From: Kalaharituber pfeilii
Taxonomy: Eukaryota > Ascomycota > Pezizomycetes > Pezizales > Pezizaceae
Direction of reading: 5' to 3'
Assembly (NCBI GenBank): GCA_015179045.1
Contig: WHUZ01000025.1
Location: 1-64,000 of the forward strand
Length of the DNA: 64,000 nucleotides
Part shown: positions 62,960 to 64,000 of the stretch, piece by piece
How the letters are laid out: each line of letters opens with the position of its first letter
Numbering within the stretch: the first letter of the stretch is position 1
The notes under the pieces: generated by a model
What the model was told of the DNA's origin: nothing
Seen by the model: only the letters and a program-made list of their open reading frames with translations
Database searches by the model: none
Program-made: the position numbers and the translations under genes

Positions 62960-63930
62960 GTTTTAGTTATCGTTGTGTAGGCTTCGCAACAGGGATGATG
63001 TTTGTGGATGGTTGTTGTCATTAACGTTAGGTAGGGGATCTTTATTTTTTAGGAAAAAAATAAAAATAAAAAAAATAAAAAAAAATGCGGCCGCCAAAAA
63101 TATGGCGGCCGACATGCCAAGGTGTCGGCCGCACTCAACCCCCTCATTTCGGGTGACTTTAGTTCCAGACTACGGCCAGAGGCCGAAAATAATAGTCTGG
63201 GCACGAGAACAGGGCCACTCATAATTCGGGCCAGTCGCCAATAGCCCTGTGCACAATTATGCTTAGGCCGAGCCACAGTAGTCTCGGACCACTCGGAACG
63301 TACACCTAGTTTCTTATCCCTAGCATAAGGGCACCTGTCATCCCCAGTGGACAATGAAAATTTCCTGATCATTGGAACTTCTCAGTGGAACAAACACTTT
63401 GTGATCCTCCTAGAGTAGCTTTGTAGGACGCTGTGAGTACACGTCTTGTTTTCCATTGCATAAAGCGTGACCGAATGGCCCGGAACACCATCATTTTCAA
63501 TTTGCCAACTCCCGCCATAGCCACCCCGCCTTCGAGGTACAACGTAGACATTATGCTCTGGCCTAGCAGCTATAGCGCAGTCACATATTTTGAACAAGTT
63601 TTGGGGCGAGCTTAGGACGATACGACACGTTGAGCTGATAGGAGAAAGCGGCGTGGTGGGATACCAGACAACGAAGAAATGGAGATTGTATAAAGTGAAG
63701 CCGGAGGGGAAGGATGACACCCTGCGCGGAGATTGGAGGGATGTAAGAGGTCGCCGACGAGGCTGGGAATTCGACAGCAAGCGACTTGGCGGATCCAAAT
63801 CTTAGGCCCGCGCCAAGACCCTAGAGGGGCATCCAGGACAGATGCGTAGTTTTTAAGGGTTAGCCGTAGCTGTCTGTATTCCCGTGATTGTTCTCTGGCC
63901 AACCTGCAGCTATGTTCAGGGAGGGCAGTG
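62960..63930. other. unassigned DNA at the right end
   Basis: GCGGCCGCC..GGCGGCCG near 63088-63110 is a short perfect inverted repeat. AATAGTCTGGGCACGAG near 63190 recurs elsewhere in the window. Small open frames on both strands between 63380 and 63940 show no known family and overlap each other, so none is called. Confidence 0.4.
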
Positions 63931-63935
63931 TGGTC

Positions 63936-64000
63936 TTTTTTCATTTTGGTTCACATAACCCCGCATACAAACTAGTCTCGTGCCCAGCATATAAGCTACA
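63936..64000 (-). mobile_element. LINE-B 3' tail, running off the window
   Basis: TTTTTTCATTTTGGTTCACATAACCCCGCATACAAACTAG resembles the reversed family-B tail of the GGCTGG subtype. The 5' end is outside the window, so no TSD can be seen. Confidence 0.5.

Overview
The window is eukaryotic and most likely from a filamentous fungus. The introns that can be read are 47-61 bases long with GT..AG ends and a TACTAAT- or CTGAC-like branch point. The mobile elements are of fungal type: Plavaka, pogo/Fot1, copia, and a Tad1/I-like LINE with RNase H. There are very few host genes. A transposon-rich ascomycete (truffle- or morel-like) or a basidiomycete would fit, and the species cannot be decided from the sequence. 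No rRNA, tRNA, CRISPR or bacterial-type operon was seen. LAYOUT. 0-4 kb: a MITE, short LINE insertions and minisatellites. 4-9.7 kb: Plavaka DNA transposon copy 1, with a broken transposase (+) and a divergent accessory gene (-). 9.7-12.6 kb: a broken pogo/Fot1 element. 13-25.6 kb: gene-poor sequence with a SANT-domain transposon fragment, three copies of an unknown repeat-borne gene family, and half-LINE insertions. 25.7-28.1 kb: a second pogo element. 28.1-29.5 kb: a LINE-A fragment with a 1-kb TIR element inside it. 29.5-41.8 kb: Plavaka copy 2 on the opposite strand, carrying a full-length half-LINE, a second copy of the 1-kb TIR element and, inside that, a young 4.5-kb copia element. 43-43.5 kb: MITE copy 2. 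43.9-44.7 kb: a small spliced gene related to the Plavaka accessory gene. 45-46.2 kb: a complex inverted-repeat satellite. 46.6-53.4 kb: a DUF6532-like gene broken by a 4.7-kb LINE-B (itself carrying two nested insertions) and by two short LINE tails. 53.4-60.9 kb: low-complexity DNA, degenerate tandem repeats, an LTR with 17-bp repeat arrays in very AT-rich DNA, and LINE debris. 60.9-62.9 kb: an unrecognised multi-exon gene (-). 63-64 kb: non-coding DNA. MAIN THEMES. Two LINE tail families (A and B) account for more than 25 insertions. Most are bounded by 9-14-bp target-site duplications (TSDs), and many contain only 10-60 bases of element before the poly(A). The two Plavaka copies act as reciprocal empty-site controls for these insertions. 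The most interesting possible new system is the Plavaka accessory gene and its stand-alone spliced relative at 44 kb. The second is the ORF1-only half-LINE family, which shares a covarying 3' RNA hairpin with a LINE-A fragment. Family matches were made by recognition only; no database search was run.
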